Translations under genes and position numbers: made by a program
Notes under the pieces: model-generated
What the model was told of the DNA's origin: nothing
Databases searched by the model: none
What the model saw: the letters and a program-made list of their open reading frames with translations, nothing else
Part shown: positions 23,711 to 35,392 of the stretch, piece after piece
How the letters are laid out: every line of letters begins with the position of its first letter
Position numbering within the stretch: position 1 is the stretch's first letter
Source: Seison nebaliae
Taxonomy: Eukaryota; Rotifera; Pararotatoria; Seisonacea; Seisonidae
NCBI GenBank assembly: GCA_023231475.1
Contig: JALJEE010000288.1
Span: forward strand, 1-64,000
Length of the DNA stretch: 64,000 bases
Direction of reading: 5' to 3'

Positions 23711-26634
23711 ATGAATTCGACGTTTATTAATACCGGAGTATTTATAATCAAACCGGAAACATCATATGTTCGAACTCCGAATACTTTCCATTCGACACGA
23801 GACCAATATTCAGATCATCAATTTCTTGATGACTCCAATTATTATCGGCAAACTGAATCAGTTTATGATGATGAGTATGATGCTTTCGAGACGAAGAATC
23901 CCAAAGATAAGACAACTTCGAAACTTCAATACGATTTCATCCATATCGTTAATCCACGAAAACGATCGTTAATTAATCAAAAACTTCTCAAGCCGATTAA
24001 TACCAAAACTCAATTGAATTGTCAATGGGAATCGGAAGAGTTGACCATAGCGAAAAATAAGAAGAATCTCCTCACATCATACGACATAAAGATCGATTGT
24101 GATCATGATTTATTAACGAAACCGATTATCGATAAAAAAGTCAAAAGAATTTCCTTAAATTCCACCACAGTTTCATTCATTTTTAAAGTTTATTCTAAAA
24201 ATAATTTCTTTAATTTTCTAGATTGAATTATATGCTAAACAAGAATTTTCTTATTATGATCTCATTTCTATTTCTAAGTCAACCAAACTACCCATCCGAG
24301 ACATCAGAGAGAATTGTCAATGTATCATATTACATAATCAGAAAATTTCTTATACAATCCATACAAGCAACGGTGAAATACGGCAAGAAACTTTCCATTT
24401 TGTTCCAATAGCTCGTTCACTTCCATCATCAAAAGTTTCTTTAGCATGTTAGTCTGAAATATTTTTATTAAAATTTGCTATTTTAAATTTTCTTGATAGA
24501 TCTGGAAAAAACTTTTCAAAAACCAAATTCTAATTATCATCGACGAATTAATTTGATTAAAGATGCAGAATATTCATTGGAATGCATTCCACCGATCAGT
24601 AATCCGACGGGAAAAGTTTCAAATTTTTCTCAGATTTTTGGAATTTTATTTTTTATTTTTTTAGGTTTTTTGGAGATTTTCCAATACGAATGAAGAGAAA
24701 TTTAATGAATTACTTATTGACAATATTAAGAATGGAACATATACACATAAACTAGTCAATGTGAATATGTCGAACTCGGGTAAATATCGTTGTGTCATTT
24801 TCAATCCATATTTTGGAGAGATTTCTTCCGATTATTTACATCTTCAAATTTATCGTTAATATTCTTAATTTTATTATTAATTAATCGAAATTATTCAGAA
24901 TGGAAAGAAAGTGATTGGGGTGAATGGTCGAAATGTTCAACCGGTCTACCCAATATCGATACACTATCCACTATTAAGGAAAATACGATTTGTATGAATA
25001 AGGATACATTTCCAACTATTAATTATGTTCGTCGAAAACATTCAGGGTTTCAACATCGTTCTCGATATTGTTATTTAACCAATACTCATCATGATACATT
25101 GACAACGATTGAAAAAAAAGAAATTATGAAAAATATGAATTTGACGAAAAAGATGTGTGATTTAGATGTGAAGGAAGAAGAGCAAACTTGTAATTTTTAT
25201 ACTTGTGAACGTGAAACGAGTTTCGGAGAGAACAGTCGTCGTAAATTCATTTTGAATTCATCTCAACAAAAACTTAATGGACAATTAGTTCATCAAAAAG
25301 ATTATAATAAATTGAACATTTCTACTTCGAATCATTTATCTTCGACTGGGTCCAATTTGTTGAATATGAATCAATTATTGATATTTGTCTTATCTTTCTG
25401 TTTTTTATTCGTGGTGATTGCTATCGTGTTTTATATAATAATTATACGTCAAAGAAGGAATCGTAAGAAGTCGAATTCGAGTAGTAACAATAATGTTTTA
25501 ACGACTAATTCGACAATGTATTCATCAGAAGCGTCTTATTTACCTCAAGCATCGAAACCATTATTATCTGATTTACGGTTTCATACTGGACAGACATTGA
25601 ATGGACAAAAAATTATATTCGACAAATTATCTATGCTCCAACAGTCAAATCCGAACAATATATTAAATGAACAAATTAATCAATGTGCAGTATATGATCC
25701 ATCCATGAATATTTATTCTTATGCTGATTTAGTCGCTCCACAATCAACATCATTATTACACGCACTAGTTGATGGTAATACAATTATTAGTAATATCGAT
25801 CCACATCTTCTTCCTAATGGAACATCGACAACCGTCCGGAATTCTGGAAAGAGTTTCCATGTTTTTAATAATAAAAATCTTATTTCCAATCCGCACCATC
25901 AGCACAATCAACAACAACAACAACAACAAAATCTTCCATATTATAGTAGTAATACGAATACGACGAATTTAGGTGGAGGAAGGACGAATGATACGAACAT
26001 GAGTACAGATTCAACTGATCAGAATAGTGTCTATTATCAGGAATGTCAATATTCCTCTGTGAAGACGATTGAAGATGAAGATGTTGATGAATTGACATCA
26101 TTTGATGAAAATTCTCAAAATTATCATCCAAATTTCAAAAAGTTTTCATATTTATCATCTCCTTCAACCACACCAAATGAATCTAATTGTATAACCATTG
26201 GAAATACTTCAGTGAATACGTTCGTTAGCAATACCAATACGAGTCTGATGAAGAGTAATGATAACAAGAAACATAATTGTCTGATAATGACAAATAAAAT
26301 TAATGACACAAATCCGAAACGTTCATATCAGACATCAACTAATCAAATTACTACTCAATTATTACCGTCAACAAACAATTGTATCGGAAACACGTTAATG
26401 TTCACCGGAAATATTCCGTTTGGAATGAAAAATCTTTTCGCATCGAATAACATCGTTCAAACGACAAAAAGTGATGACAACAATCTTAATCGATCAACAA
26501 CCGATAATCAATTACTTAATAATTCATCATCCTTAATGATAATGAACAACAACAACACAAACCAAAATAATAAACAAAATATTGACGATTGTCCAAATCA
26601 ATATTCTCATGATCTGAATTCGAAAATAAATTAA
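23711..26634 (+). CDS. unc5: UNC5-like netrin receptor lacking a visible ZU5-death cytoplasmic region
   Basis: UNC5 proteins are netrin receptors that steer axons and cells, often by repulsion. Five exons, 23711-24187, 24222-24447, 24500-24615, 24665-24854 and 24899-26634, give 914 codons joined exactly in frame. Residues about 60-230 are a divergent first Ig domain with the UNC5-type ENCQCI sequence. At about 232 the AYLEKTFQK linker introduces Ig2 (ECIPP, VFWRF, SGKYRCVIFNP). One poor TSP1 repeat follows (WGEWSKC). A membrane helix lies at about 496-519 (nt 25375-25447), ending in basic RQRRNRKK. The roughly 395-residue tail is Asn/Ser/Gln-rich with a YYQECQYSSV stretch, and I see no ZU5, UPA or death domain. 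No signal peptide follows the chosen ATG, so a 5' exon is probably missing. Introns are 34, 52, 49 and 44 nt, all starting GTT. Confidence 0.8.
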
Positions 26635-28250
26635 TGATCAATTTCAATATACCAACAGTTTATTTCGCACAACATCATCGATCTTGTCTTCAAAAATTAT
26701 TTTCTATAATTTTTTCGTGTTTATAACATTATCAATATTAATTCTACCTCACTTCGTTTCACAACTTTTATCTACAAACATCTCTTATATTTATTTATCA
26801 AATAAATCTATTTATCATTCAACAACTTCTCTAATATCATAATGAAATTAATTTAATAATTATAGAAACATGTTATATTTTATATTTTGTTAAATGATTA
26901 TTTGATTGACTTTGAAATTAAGCGATACAACTTCTGTAAGATCATTCAGCTCAATTGAAATGCAAAAATCTTTCATTATCAAAATGTAACAGATCTAAAT
27001 TCTATTAACAATTATTGTAAGTTACTAGAAATGTCAACTGTTTTTAGAATGGCAATCATCATACATCAAGAAACATGACTTCGACAATTAATTATTCTTT
27101 CCGAACGATCATAAGTATATCTTGATGTGATTAACCAATTAGGAGTCATCATTATCCAATTATAAAAGCAAACTATTTGAAGATCGGAATCGATTATAGT
27201 CAATTCCTACAAAATCAAAATAAATTCCGTCTAATTTCAATTGAATAAAATATACCGATAAATCTTAATTTAACAAGAATTTCACGAATAATTCAATTCA
27301 ATCCTTTCTCCAAAATCGATTTGACGTTAGTTCTATAAATATAATTATTTCTTTAACTGACAATTTTATTTCACTTCCTTATTTCACAATGCTTTTCGGA
27401 CAATGTTTTGGACATTTTAATTTTCATTATTTCATCCAGATTTACAGTTATCGTATACGTAAGTATTTCCATTATTAATGGTTGAGTAAAAAACGAGACT
27501 GTCAATGTTAGAAAATAAGTAATTGTATTGGAGATAACAGTCGTTAGAATGCGTTTGTGAAAGAAATGACTACCACAAATGACTTGTATGTATAAATTAT
27601 GCAAAATAATTTTCATCGTTAACTGACAAAAACTTTTTCCAGAAACGGAGACGTTTAATTAAAAACCTTTATTTTTTTTACCTTATCAGTAGTGTTAAAC
27701 GACATTAATATTTTTTATTTTATTCCTTAAACTTCCTATTAAGATTGTCTAGAAATTATTGGGTTCATGATATATTTCCTACTATATTTATTCAATTGGT
27801 TAATTACGATCAAATTCCTAAATAATTAGGAACTATTATTAGAATATCCCAATTCGGACAATGTAATGAACGTCAATATTTACCAGAAAAACATAATTCT
27901 AATAAACTTTATGAAAAGATTTTTCGGCTTTTCTACTTTTTAAATGTTTTTCTCTTTTAACCATCATTCTAATCACATGTTATCGTGTGTCTTCGTCGTA
28001 TAAGACAGAGAAATAGCCATTGGTCAATTGATTTTTTATTATTCCATGTACCATGTACTTGTAGTTATTCTAGTTATATGAGATATAGTAATATAAGAAA
28101 AGTTTAAATAAGAAACTTATGCAGAATGTGGAAAAGCTTATAATTTCTTGTATTGACTTTGTATTGGATTTTGATAAATAGAATAATTGAGAGTAATATA
28201 TTGGAATTCGTAGAGTTTAAAATTTTTTCGTAGAATAATTTTAGTTTCAA
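26635..28250. other. Intergenic region between UNC5-like gene and SMC6
   Basis: AT-rich, with no ZU5, UPA or death-domain coding found in any frame that could extend the preceding gene. An 81-codon minus frame at 27371-27616 is not convincing. The SMC6 promoter should lie at the right end. Confidence 0.45.
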
Positions 28251-31200
28251 ATGATGGATTATGAGCAACCGGTTAAACGCCGTAGAATGGATGGTGAAAC
28301 TGAAAATTCGGATGAAGAAGAATGTCGAAATGTCCAACATGAAATTAGTTCGTCAACTGATAGTTCGTTGTGTTCCAATGACCATGATAATTCGGATGAT
28401 GAAGATACAGAAATGGGAGGAGTAAGTGATTGTTATGTGAAAGAGATAAGTGCAACAAACTTTATGTGTCATGACAATTTACAAATAAAATTGGGAAGTG
28501 GATTGAATTTCGTGACGGGACGAAATGGTGCAGGTAAATCAGCGATAATGACGGCACTTGTTATCGGTTTGGGTGAACGCGCTGGAACGATGAGTCGTGG
28601 AACTTCTTATAAACATCTCATTAAACGTGGGAAACATAAAGCGACGATTCATATCATAATTTCAAATACAGGAATTTGTGCCTATCAACCAGAAGTGTTT
28701 GGTGAAGTGATATATGTCGATCGAGTACTTACACATTCGGGATTGAATGAAGTGATCATAAGTAACGAATGGAAGAAAGTGATATCAAAGAAAGCGAAAG
28801 ATCTGAAGAATTTAACATTTAGAATGAACATTCAACCAGGCAATCCCGTTTGTATGCTCTCTCAAGAAACGACGAAAACGTTTTTGACGAATTCGAATCC
28901 TTCAAAATTTTATCATTTATTCGATCGTGCTACACAATTGGATCATATCAAAGAAAATTATATGGAAGTTGATCATGCGTTGGAAGTTGTTAATGAAGCT
29001 ATTGATGGGAAGAAAGTGGAAATGGATGAAAAGAAGAAAAATTTGAAGAAATTGAAGAGACGTCTTGAATCAACTCAATTGCGAGAGAAATATGAAAAAG
29101 AGATTAGTAAAATGGAAGTTTCAATAAAATATATTCATCTTCATTCATTGGAAGATAAGAAACATGAATTGACAAATCGATTGATGAGAATTGAAGAGAA
29201 ATGTCGTAATTTACAAGAAGAACATGATCGATTATCACAAACGAATAATATGAATATTGATGTGGATGCATGTGAAGAAGAGAAACGAGAAATAATAGAG
29301 AAAACGAGTAAAATTAAAATGGAATTGAATGAACATCGTAATGAATTGAGATTGGTCCAGAATGAATATACAGATAATGAGACCAGAATTACAACATTAA
29401 AACGGGAGAAGAATATGGTAGTGGGAGATATAGAAGCATTGAAACGAGAAATAGACAAATCTGGTTGGAATAAAGAGAATGTGGTGGATTTGGAAATCGA
29501 AGGTAATCTCGATCAAGAATTAAAAGAATTGAAAGTTGACATAACGAAGAAGTCGAACCAAATATCTCAACTCCAAATGAAATTGAGAGAATTGAATTCG
29601 ATTAAGAATAATGTTCGACAGAATATTCCTGATATCATGAATGATTTAAAATATCGAATTGACGAACAAAGACAATTGGAACAACAATTGATTTATTTGA
29701 AGGAGATGAATGATCCATCAAGTACTAATTTACAAAATGAAAACGATCGATCCACATCAGAACAAGTGGAAACGAATGGAAAATGGAAACAATATTATTA
29801 TTCATATAATTCACAGGCATATCGGCAAGATGACAATATTCGCAATTTCAAATGTGATCCACGTTTATTCCATCCGAAAATCTTTGATCTGTTCCGAGTC
29901 TGTGATCGACTTTATCGAAACAGACAAATTTCTTCTTTACCTCTTGGTCCATTAGGAGCGTATATTACGCCGAAAAATGCCAAATGGTCATTAGCCATCG
30001 AACGTTGTTTGGAAAAGATTCAATCGAATTTTGTCGTTTCATCAGCAGCAGATCAGAAAGTGATTAGTAATGAGTTTCGTTCAATATGTCAACAGACTAA
30101 ATCACCCGTTCCCACCATAATCATTAATCGTCAACAAAAGAATGATAAGATTCATGACGTCTCTCAATTTCGACCACAAGGTGAAAACTTTTCGATTTTA
30201 CTTGATCTTGTCTCTTATTTCAACGTTGGAGCAATCAATAATATTATTGAATTAATGAAAATTGAATCTATCGGTTTATTTCCTTCCAGAGAAATGGCGG
30301 TAAAATTAATGAAAACTCATCCGGTTCAATTCCTTGTCAAAGGTTACACGTCCAACGGTGATATGTTTTTGGCAACGAAGAAATTTCGATCATATGCTAA
30401 TACGAGAGGAAACAATCTTAAATTATATACGAACGATCCACAAAAGTTGATGAGAGAAGCAGAAAATAAATTGGATTATCTAAATGGAATGGTCAATCGT
30501 CTTCAAATGGATTGTGAGAAAGATAAAGAACATATTGGAAACATCGAACGAGATGAAGAAAACACCAGAAATAATTTAGAAGATTTATCAGTGGAGAGAA
30601 TTGAAGGAATGAAAAGAAAGGAAAATGTCGAACAACAATTAATCGATATTGGAACGACGAAGAAGAAGATGTTCATCCATCAGGAATGTCGAAATCAACA
30701 AAATCATTTAATCGAAATTGATCAGGATTTGGAGGATCTGGGAAATCGTCAATATGTAATTGGAGAGAGACAGTCGACAGTTGAAAAAGAAATTCGAAAA
30801 TGTAGACATAATCTCAATGATTTCAGTATTGATATAAATCGAATCGAAGCGATGAAACAAAATCATTTTGATACGGTTCGTTCCAATCAACGAACTTTAG
30901 AACGATTCGATAATCAAATGAAAGTTGAAGAAGAAATGAAGTTGAACACTGAACAGAAAGTCAATTCGCTCGATGAAAAGATTCAAAAACAAATTTTAAT
31001 TTTGGGTGATGATGAACCGTTAGAAGGTGATATTCACAATATGAGTGTGGAGGAATTAAATCATGAGATCGATAAGAAACGAATTCAAATCGGAGGTATA
31101 GAAGACATCAGTTTCGAGCAACAAGCATCATTAAAAGAGAAATATATCGTCGATTATAATCAATTGAAATCGATGTCTGATTTATTTGGTTCTGAATATA

Positions 31201-31730
31201 AATGTTGTCGATTTTTTAGTCGTTTTATCGTTCAACGAAAAAAAGCCATAATTCAAGTGAGAGACGTTTTAAGAGAAACATCTGAAATAGAATTCTCTTC
31301 AATATTGAAGTCACGTGATTTACTTGCAGAATTCGTTTTTGATGACGATAAGAAAACACTCGAACTTCATGTGACACAACAACGAAACATTAGAACGAGT
31401 AATAATCGACGACTGTCCAAACAAAACATCTTCTCCAACAAACAGATGTGTGACGTTCGATATTTATCTGGTGGAGAACGATCGGTCACAACAACCGCTT
31501 TCTTATTATCTTTATGGTCGGTGATCGATAGTCCCATATTTTGTATTGATGAAATTGACGTGTGTATGGATCAAGTGAATAGAGAAATTACAACGAATTT
31601 ACTTCTACAAAATCTTCATGTGAAAAATAAGCAATGTATTCTCATTACACCACAAGACATAAGTTTTATTACGAAGAACAAATTCTTCTCAGAAGCGGTT
31701 GTCTTCGAACTGGAACCGCCGAAACGTTAA
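28251..31730 (+). CDS. SMC6: SMC6, ATPase of the SMC5/6 complex
   Basis: SMC6 pairs with SMC5 in a nuclear ring complex that supports recombination repair and replication fork stability. It is a single uninterrupted frame of 1,159 residues, slightly longer than the human protein. An acidic, Ser-rich head (about 1-60) precedes the N-terminal ATPase half, with Walker A GRNGAGKS at 90-97 and the SMC6-type stretches NIQPGNPVCMLSQE and ATQLDHIKENY. Long Lys/Glu-rich coiled coils flank a hinge at about 530-720. The C-terminal half has the signature LSGGERS at about 1070 and Walker B FCIDEIDVCMD near 1096. The gene has no intron, although most neighbours have several. Two ATGs are adjacent and I use the first. 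Confidence 0.95.
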   Translation: MMDYEQPVKRRRMDGETENSDEEECRNVQHEISSSTDSSLCSNDHDNSDDEDTEMGGVSDCYVKEISATNFMCHDNLQIKLGSGLNFVTGRNGAGKSAIMTALVIGLGERAGTMSRGTSYKHLIKRGKHKATIHIIISNTGICAYQPEVFGEVIYVDRVLTHSGLNEVIISNEWKKVISKKAKDLKNLTFRMNIQPGNPVCMLSQETTKTFLTNSNPSKFYHLFDRATQLDHIKENYMEVDHALEVVNEAIDGKKVEMDEKKKNLKKLKRRLESTQLREKYEKEISKMEVSIKYIHLHSLEDKKHELTNRLMRIEEKCRNLQEEHDRLSQTNNMNIDVDACEEEKREIIEKTSKIKMELNEHRNELRLVQNEYTDNETRITTLKREKNMVVGDIEALKREIDKSGWNKENVVDLEIEGNLDQELKELKVDITKKSNQISQLQMKLRELNSIKNNVRQNIPDIMNDLKYRIDEQRQLEQQLIYLKEMNDPSSTNLQNENDRSTSEQVETNGKWKQYYYSYNSQAYRQDDNIRNFKCDPRLFHPKIFDLFRVCDRLYRNRQISSLPLGPLGAYITPKNAKWSLAIERCLEKIQSNFVVSSAADQKVISNEFRSICQQTKSPVPTIIINRQQKNDKIHDVSQFRPQGENFSILLDLVSYFNVGAINNIIELMKIESIGLFPSREMAVKLMKTHPVQFLVKGYTSNGDMFLATKKFRSYANTRGNNLKLYTNDPQKLMREAENKLDYLNGMVNRLQMDCEKDKEHIGNIERDEENTRNNLEDLSVERIEGMKRKENVEQQLIDIGTTKKKMFIHQECRNQQNHLIEIDQDLEDLGNRQYVIGERQSTVEKEIRKCRHNLNDFSIDINRIEAMKQNHFDTVRSNQRTLERFDNQMKVEEEMKLNTEQKVNSLDEKIQKQILILGDDEPLEGDIHNMSVEELNHEIDKKRIQIGGIEDISFEQQASLKEKYIVDYNQLKSMSDLFGSEYKCCRFFSRFIVQRKKAIIQVRDVLRETSEIEFSSILKSRDLLAEFVFDDDKKTLELHVTQQRNIRTSNNRRLSKQNIFSNKQMCDVRYLSGGERSVTTTAFLLSLWSVIDSPIFCIDEIDVCMDQVNREITTNLLLQNLHVKNKQCILITPQDISFITKNKFFSEAVVFELEPPKR

Positions 31731-31924
31731 AAACAGAATCGAATATCAGACAAAACGGTAAAATTGTGAACAGTTTAAATAAAACGAGATATAAGAAGCG
31801 TTTATAAATAGATAAATTTCAATAATTTTTTTCTGGCCAAAAACAAATTTTCGCTATTGAAAAACACTTTCTTTTTGGCATTATTCTTTTGGCATAAACA
31901 TTTCTTCTTTTTCCAATAAACAAT

Positions 31925-33297
31925 TTATTTCCATATTCTACATGTGTTATCTTTACTTCCCGTTATTATTGTATTTCCCATATAATTGAATCCGCATGAA
32001 AATATTTCATCCGTATGACCTTCCAAAACCTAGAGAACAATAGACGAAAAATTAGTTGTCCTATCAAAACTTTATAAAGTTTATGAAATAAAGAAATTAG
32101 AAGTAATTTTTAAAGAGTTTTAAAAAAAACCAAAAAATTTTTTTAAATAAAATAAACCTGGTGTTGTTTTCCGGTTAATGGATCCCAAAGACGTGCAGTT
32201 CTGTCGGCACTGACGGTTAATAGAAGAGATCCTGATGAGTTGAATGTTAATTTACTAATTTCACTTTGGTGACCATGACAAACGGCGATTTCTTGGCATG
32301 TAACGGCATCGAATACTCTGGCAGTTCCATCAGCACTTGCAGTAGCTATGAAACGACCAGTTAAATCATAAGTTACATCTAATACTTCATCTGTATGACC
32401 AGTTAGTACTCCTACACATTTTCCATCGTCAATGTTCCATAAACGACATGTATGATCCATACTGGCTGAGACAACTTGTTTACTATCCCAATTGAACATA
32501 GCAGCTGAAATTTCGGCGCGATGACCTACGAGTGATACTAAACGACACTTATTTTCTATGCTCCAAATCATAACAGTGGAATCGAATGATCCTGTCGCCA
32601 CTTTATCGCCTTTGGTGTTGAAGGAAACCGAAATGATTTCTTGAGTATGTTCACGAAAATGACAAACTTCGTGACCTGAAGATACATCCCAAACTTTCGC
32701 TGTCATGTCCATTGAACCAGTAACGAGGAAAGTACTTTGTTGATTGAAAGCCAGACAAACAACTTCAGCCAAATGACCTCGGAAGATGTGGAAACATCGA
32801 CCATTTTCTGCACTCCACAATCTGGCAGTTTTGTCAAAGGAAGCTGTAGCTATTTTGTCACAGAACGGATTGTTGAAGGTTATAGCATAAACCACATTTT
32901 TATGACCTTCTAAACTGAACAACTCTTCCCCACTATTCGTCTCCCAAACCTTACAAGTTCTATCGTAACTTCCTGTTAGAAATTTATCTCCACTCTTATT
33001 AAAAGCGACATTCGTCAATGGTAAGACATGCGATCGGGCACTTTTAAAAAGATGGAATGATCGTCGATCTTTCTTCTTTATCACTTCTAATAATCGAAGA
33101 ACTTGATTCTTAAATTTATCGGCATGATGATCAATGAGAACATTCTTCTTTCGATACTTCTCTACTATATTATCGATATTGGAATTCTCATTCAAATCAA
33201 GAAGATCAACAATTTCTATATTTGTTTTCTGTTTTGAAGTGTATTCGAATATAACACCCGGTGGATAATAACGCAACATGATTTTATTGAGCCGCAT
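31925..33297 (-). CDS. DAW1: DAW1 (WDR69), dynein assembly WD40 protein
   Basis: DAW1 promotes delivery of outer-arm dynein into cilia. Exon 1 (33297-32158) and exon 2 (32029-31925) join across a 128-nt intron with donor GTTTAT to give 414 residues; the human protein has 415. The start [14 protein letters not shown] matches DAW1. A helical N-terminal segment (to about 90) is followed by eight WD40 blades with repeated GHxxE and (R/K)(L/V)W endings, for example [37 protein letters not shown]. The last blade lies partly in exon 2 and ends with NTCRIWK. The gene faces SMC6 tail to tail with 194 bp between the stop codons. Confidence 0.95.
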
Positions 33298-33830
33298 CTT
33301 CTACCAATTTCTACTAATCAACAAATTAACTGACGTTAATTTCTAGTCCACTGATTATGCCTCTATTCAATATTGGATGCCATGGCAATTTGTGTGAATA
33401 TGGAATAGTAAATAAATTGAGAAAGAGTTTAAATAACTGGAAAATATATTTTCGATATTTCTCCAACTTCAAATTCTTAGTTTTTTATACTCTGAAATTC
33501 TATGCTCTTTAGTCATCATATCTCTCTGAATACTTCCTTCATCATTTCTTCAATATTTCAAACAGAATTTTAGTTATTATATTAATTAAATGTGAATAAT
33601 TTTACGTGAGAAGAAAATACGATTATAAAGGAAGAAATTGTGAAGTTTTATTAAATAAAATAAAAATGAGTAGAAATTGTGTTAAAAGTTGAATTGATGT
33701 CAATGGTCGAAATGTTAAAAAAAAATAGAAATTAATAACTCAATAAACTATCTGTGTTGTTATTAAGAAAAGCAGTTCGCTCATTAAAAATAGACTAGTG
33801 TCAAGAAGTAGTTGTGAGTCGATTGGCCAA
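33298..33830. other. Spacer between RCE1 stop and DAW1 start
   Basis: Both flanking genes are on the minus strand. The spacer should contain the DAW1 promoter on its left side. I see no gene or repeat in it. Confidence 0.5.
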
Positions 33831-35327
33831 TTAATTTGTTAAATGAACTTGTGTGTAGGGTGAGGATGAGAAATATTGTTTATTCAAAATTGGATTGAAG
33901 AGATAGATGGCAAGACAGGGACCGAAGAAAAATAAGAACTTGAATATATACATAAGTGTTTTCGTAAAAATACGTCGTTTTCCTGTTTTCGGATCGTAGA
34001 ATGTTTGTTCTGTGAATGTCTCATTCATCTTCCAACATGGAAATCCATATGAATTACATAAGATATGAGCAATACAAGAAGCTGATAATTGTCCAGTAAT
34101 GAGGAAGATATAAGATGAAATAGTTCCGAATAAAGACGTATAGCAAATAATCCAAACAGTGTCTTCGATATAGTCCGACATATTCGGTCGAATTGTTGGA
34201 AAGAATAATTGTAATTCTTTTTTGACGAATTCTGATTGATAATCGATTGGGAGAAGATGATCATTCTTTTCGAATTTCTCATTATAATAAGTTTCGAATG
34301 CCATTCGACTTTTGTAATCATGAGCGATGAATTGTCGAATATATTGATTAACAGCAAAATGACGTTTCTCATAAATTCGATGAAGATGTGAGAGAGAGAA
34401 GAATATAGAGGAGAACATCGATACTTTCAAGAGATGATAAGGAGCTGAACGATTCCAGAATGACAGACCAAAATAAAGAGGTAAAATGAAACTTCGATGG
34501 AAAATTTCTTCAAGAATTGGAGATATGAGAATATCTCTTAACCAAATCCATTTTTGTTGATGTTGTTGTTGAACGCAGATTGTTTCAATCATACTCTCCG
34601 TTGATGTTAATTGAGCAGATTCACGTCGAATCATTTCTTCTTTCTCTCTCATAATATATTTAGGGAAAAATGTTGGCAAATTGAATGTACGTCGAAATGA
34701 GCGACGGAATGCTTTAATAAAAACGATAATAGATTTCATTGTCTGATTATGATTGGATGAGAAAACACGATGTTCCTCTCCATTATTGATCAAATATTCA
34801 TAACAAGCCATATGATATCGAATTTCTTCGCTAAGAGAAAAAATGATTCCCATCGTATTAGCAGCATAAAATATTATTGTCAAAAGACTAATACGCCAAA
34901 TGCTCGCTAACATCTCCCAATCCCAAGTAGGAAATCCACACCATCGATAGAAGTTGGTGAGATATAATAAACTCCTTTCACTTCCATTTCCATCAACGAA
35001 TGAATAATATTTATATAATAACGGTGCTGTTATCACGGCTAATATGGATATGGAGATGGTTCTCTCTTTGATGACGGATGGATGATCTCGACTACTTCTT
35101 GGAATATGTAATGACAAATTTGGTATTCTCTCATAGTCATCATTATTGGATGTCTCATAAATATTTCTTCCATTTAATCGTCTCCAACAAATGACACACA
35201 TCCGTTTCGCATAGAAACTAACGATAAAACTGGAAGAAACGATCACTGCCAATGACAGTGACGACACATTCTTCCCAATTCCATTAACAATAACGGTAAT
35301 CGATCGATCCGTCAACCACCGAAACAT
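33831..35327 (-). CDS. RCE1: CAAX prenyl protease 2 (RCE1)
   Basis: RCE1 sits in the ER membrane and removes the last three residues of prenylated CAAX proteins such as Ras. It is a single intronless frame of 498 residues with many hydrophobic helices. The catalytic signature is intact: WLRDILISPILEEIFHR holds the EExxxR motif at about 273-278, FSLSHLHR gives the second histidine motif, and AHILCNSYGFP gives the third (His plus Asn). The protein is much longer than human RCE1 (about 329). Extra sequence lies before the core (a basic, Gln-rich stretch at about 200-258) and between the first two motifs and the last (about 315-390). These parts look like insertions rather than fused domains. Confidence 0.9.
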   Translation of the reverse strand: MFRWLTDRSITVIVNGIGKNVSSLSLAVIVSSSFIVSFYAKRMCVICWRRLNGRNIYETSNNDDYERIPNLSLHIPRSSRDHPSVIKERTISISILAVITAPLLYKYYSFVDGNGSERSLLYLTNFYRWCGFPTWDWEMLASIWRISLLTIIFYAANTMGIIFSLSEEIRYHMACYEYLINNGEEHRVFSSNHNQTMKSIIVFIKAFRRSFRRTFNLPTFFPKYIMREKEEMIRRESAQLTSTESMIETICVQQQHQQKWIWLRDILISPILEEIFHRSFILPLYFGLSFWNRSAPYHLLKVSMFSSIFFSLSHLHRIYEKRHFAVNQYIRQFIAHDYKSRMAFETYYNEKFEKNDHLLPIDYQSEFVKKELQLFFPTIRPNMSDYIEDTVWIICYTSLFGTISSYIFLITGQLSASCIAHILCNSYGFPCWKMNETFTEQTFYDPKTGKRRIFTKTLMYIFKFLFFFGPCLAIYLFNPILNKQYFSSSPYTQVHLTN

Positions 35328-35392
35328 TTAAAATGGAAAGTTAACAATAATAATCCTGAAAGACAAATCTAATTTAAAAAGAGAAATTTAAT

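Noticed and set aside
27371-27616. 81-codon minus-strand frame ending SEKHCEIRK
   Set aside because: It has a possible 40-nt GTT...CAG intron inside, but removing it breaks the frame, and no family is recognisable.
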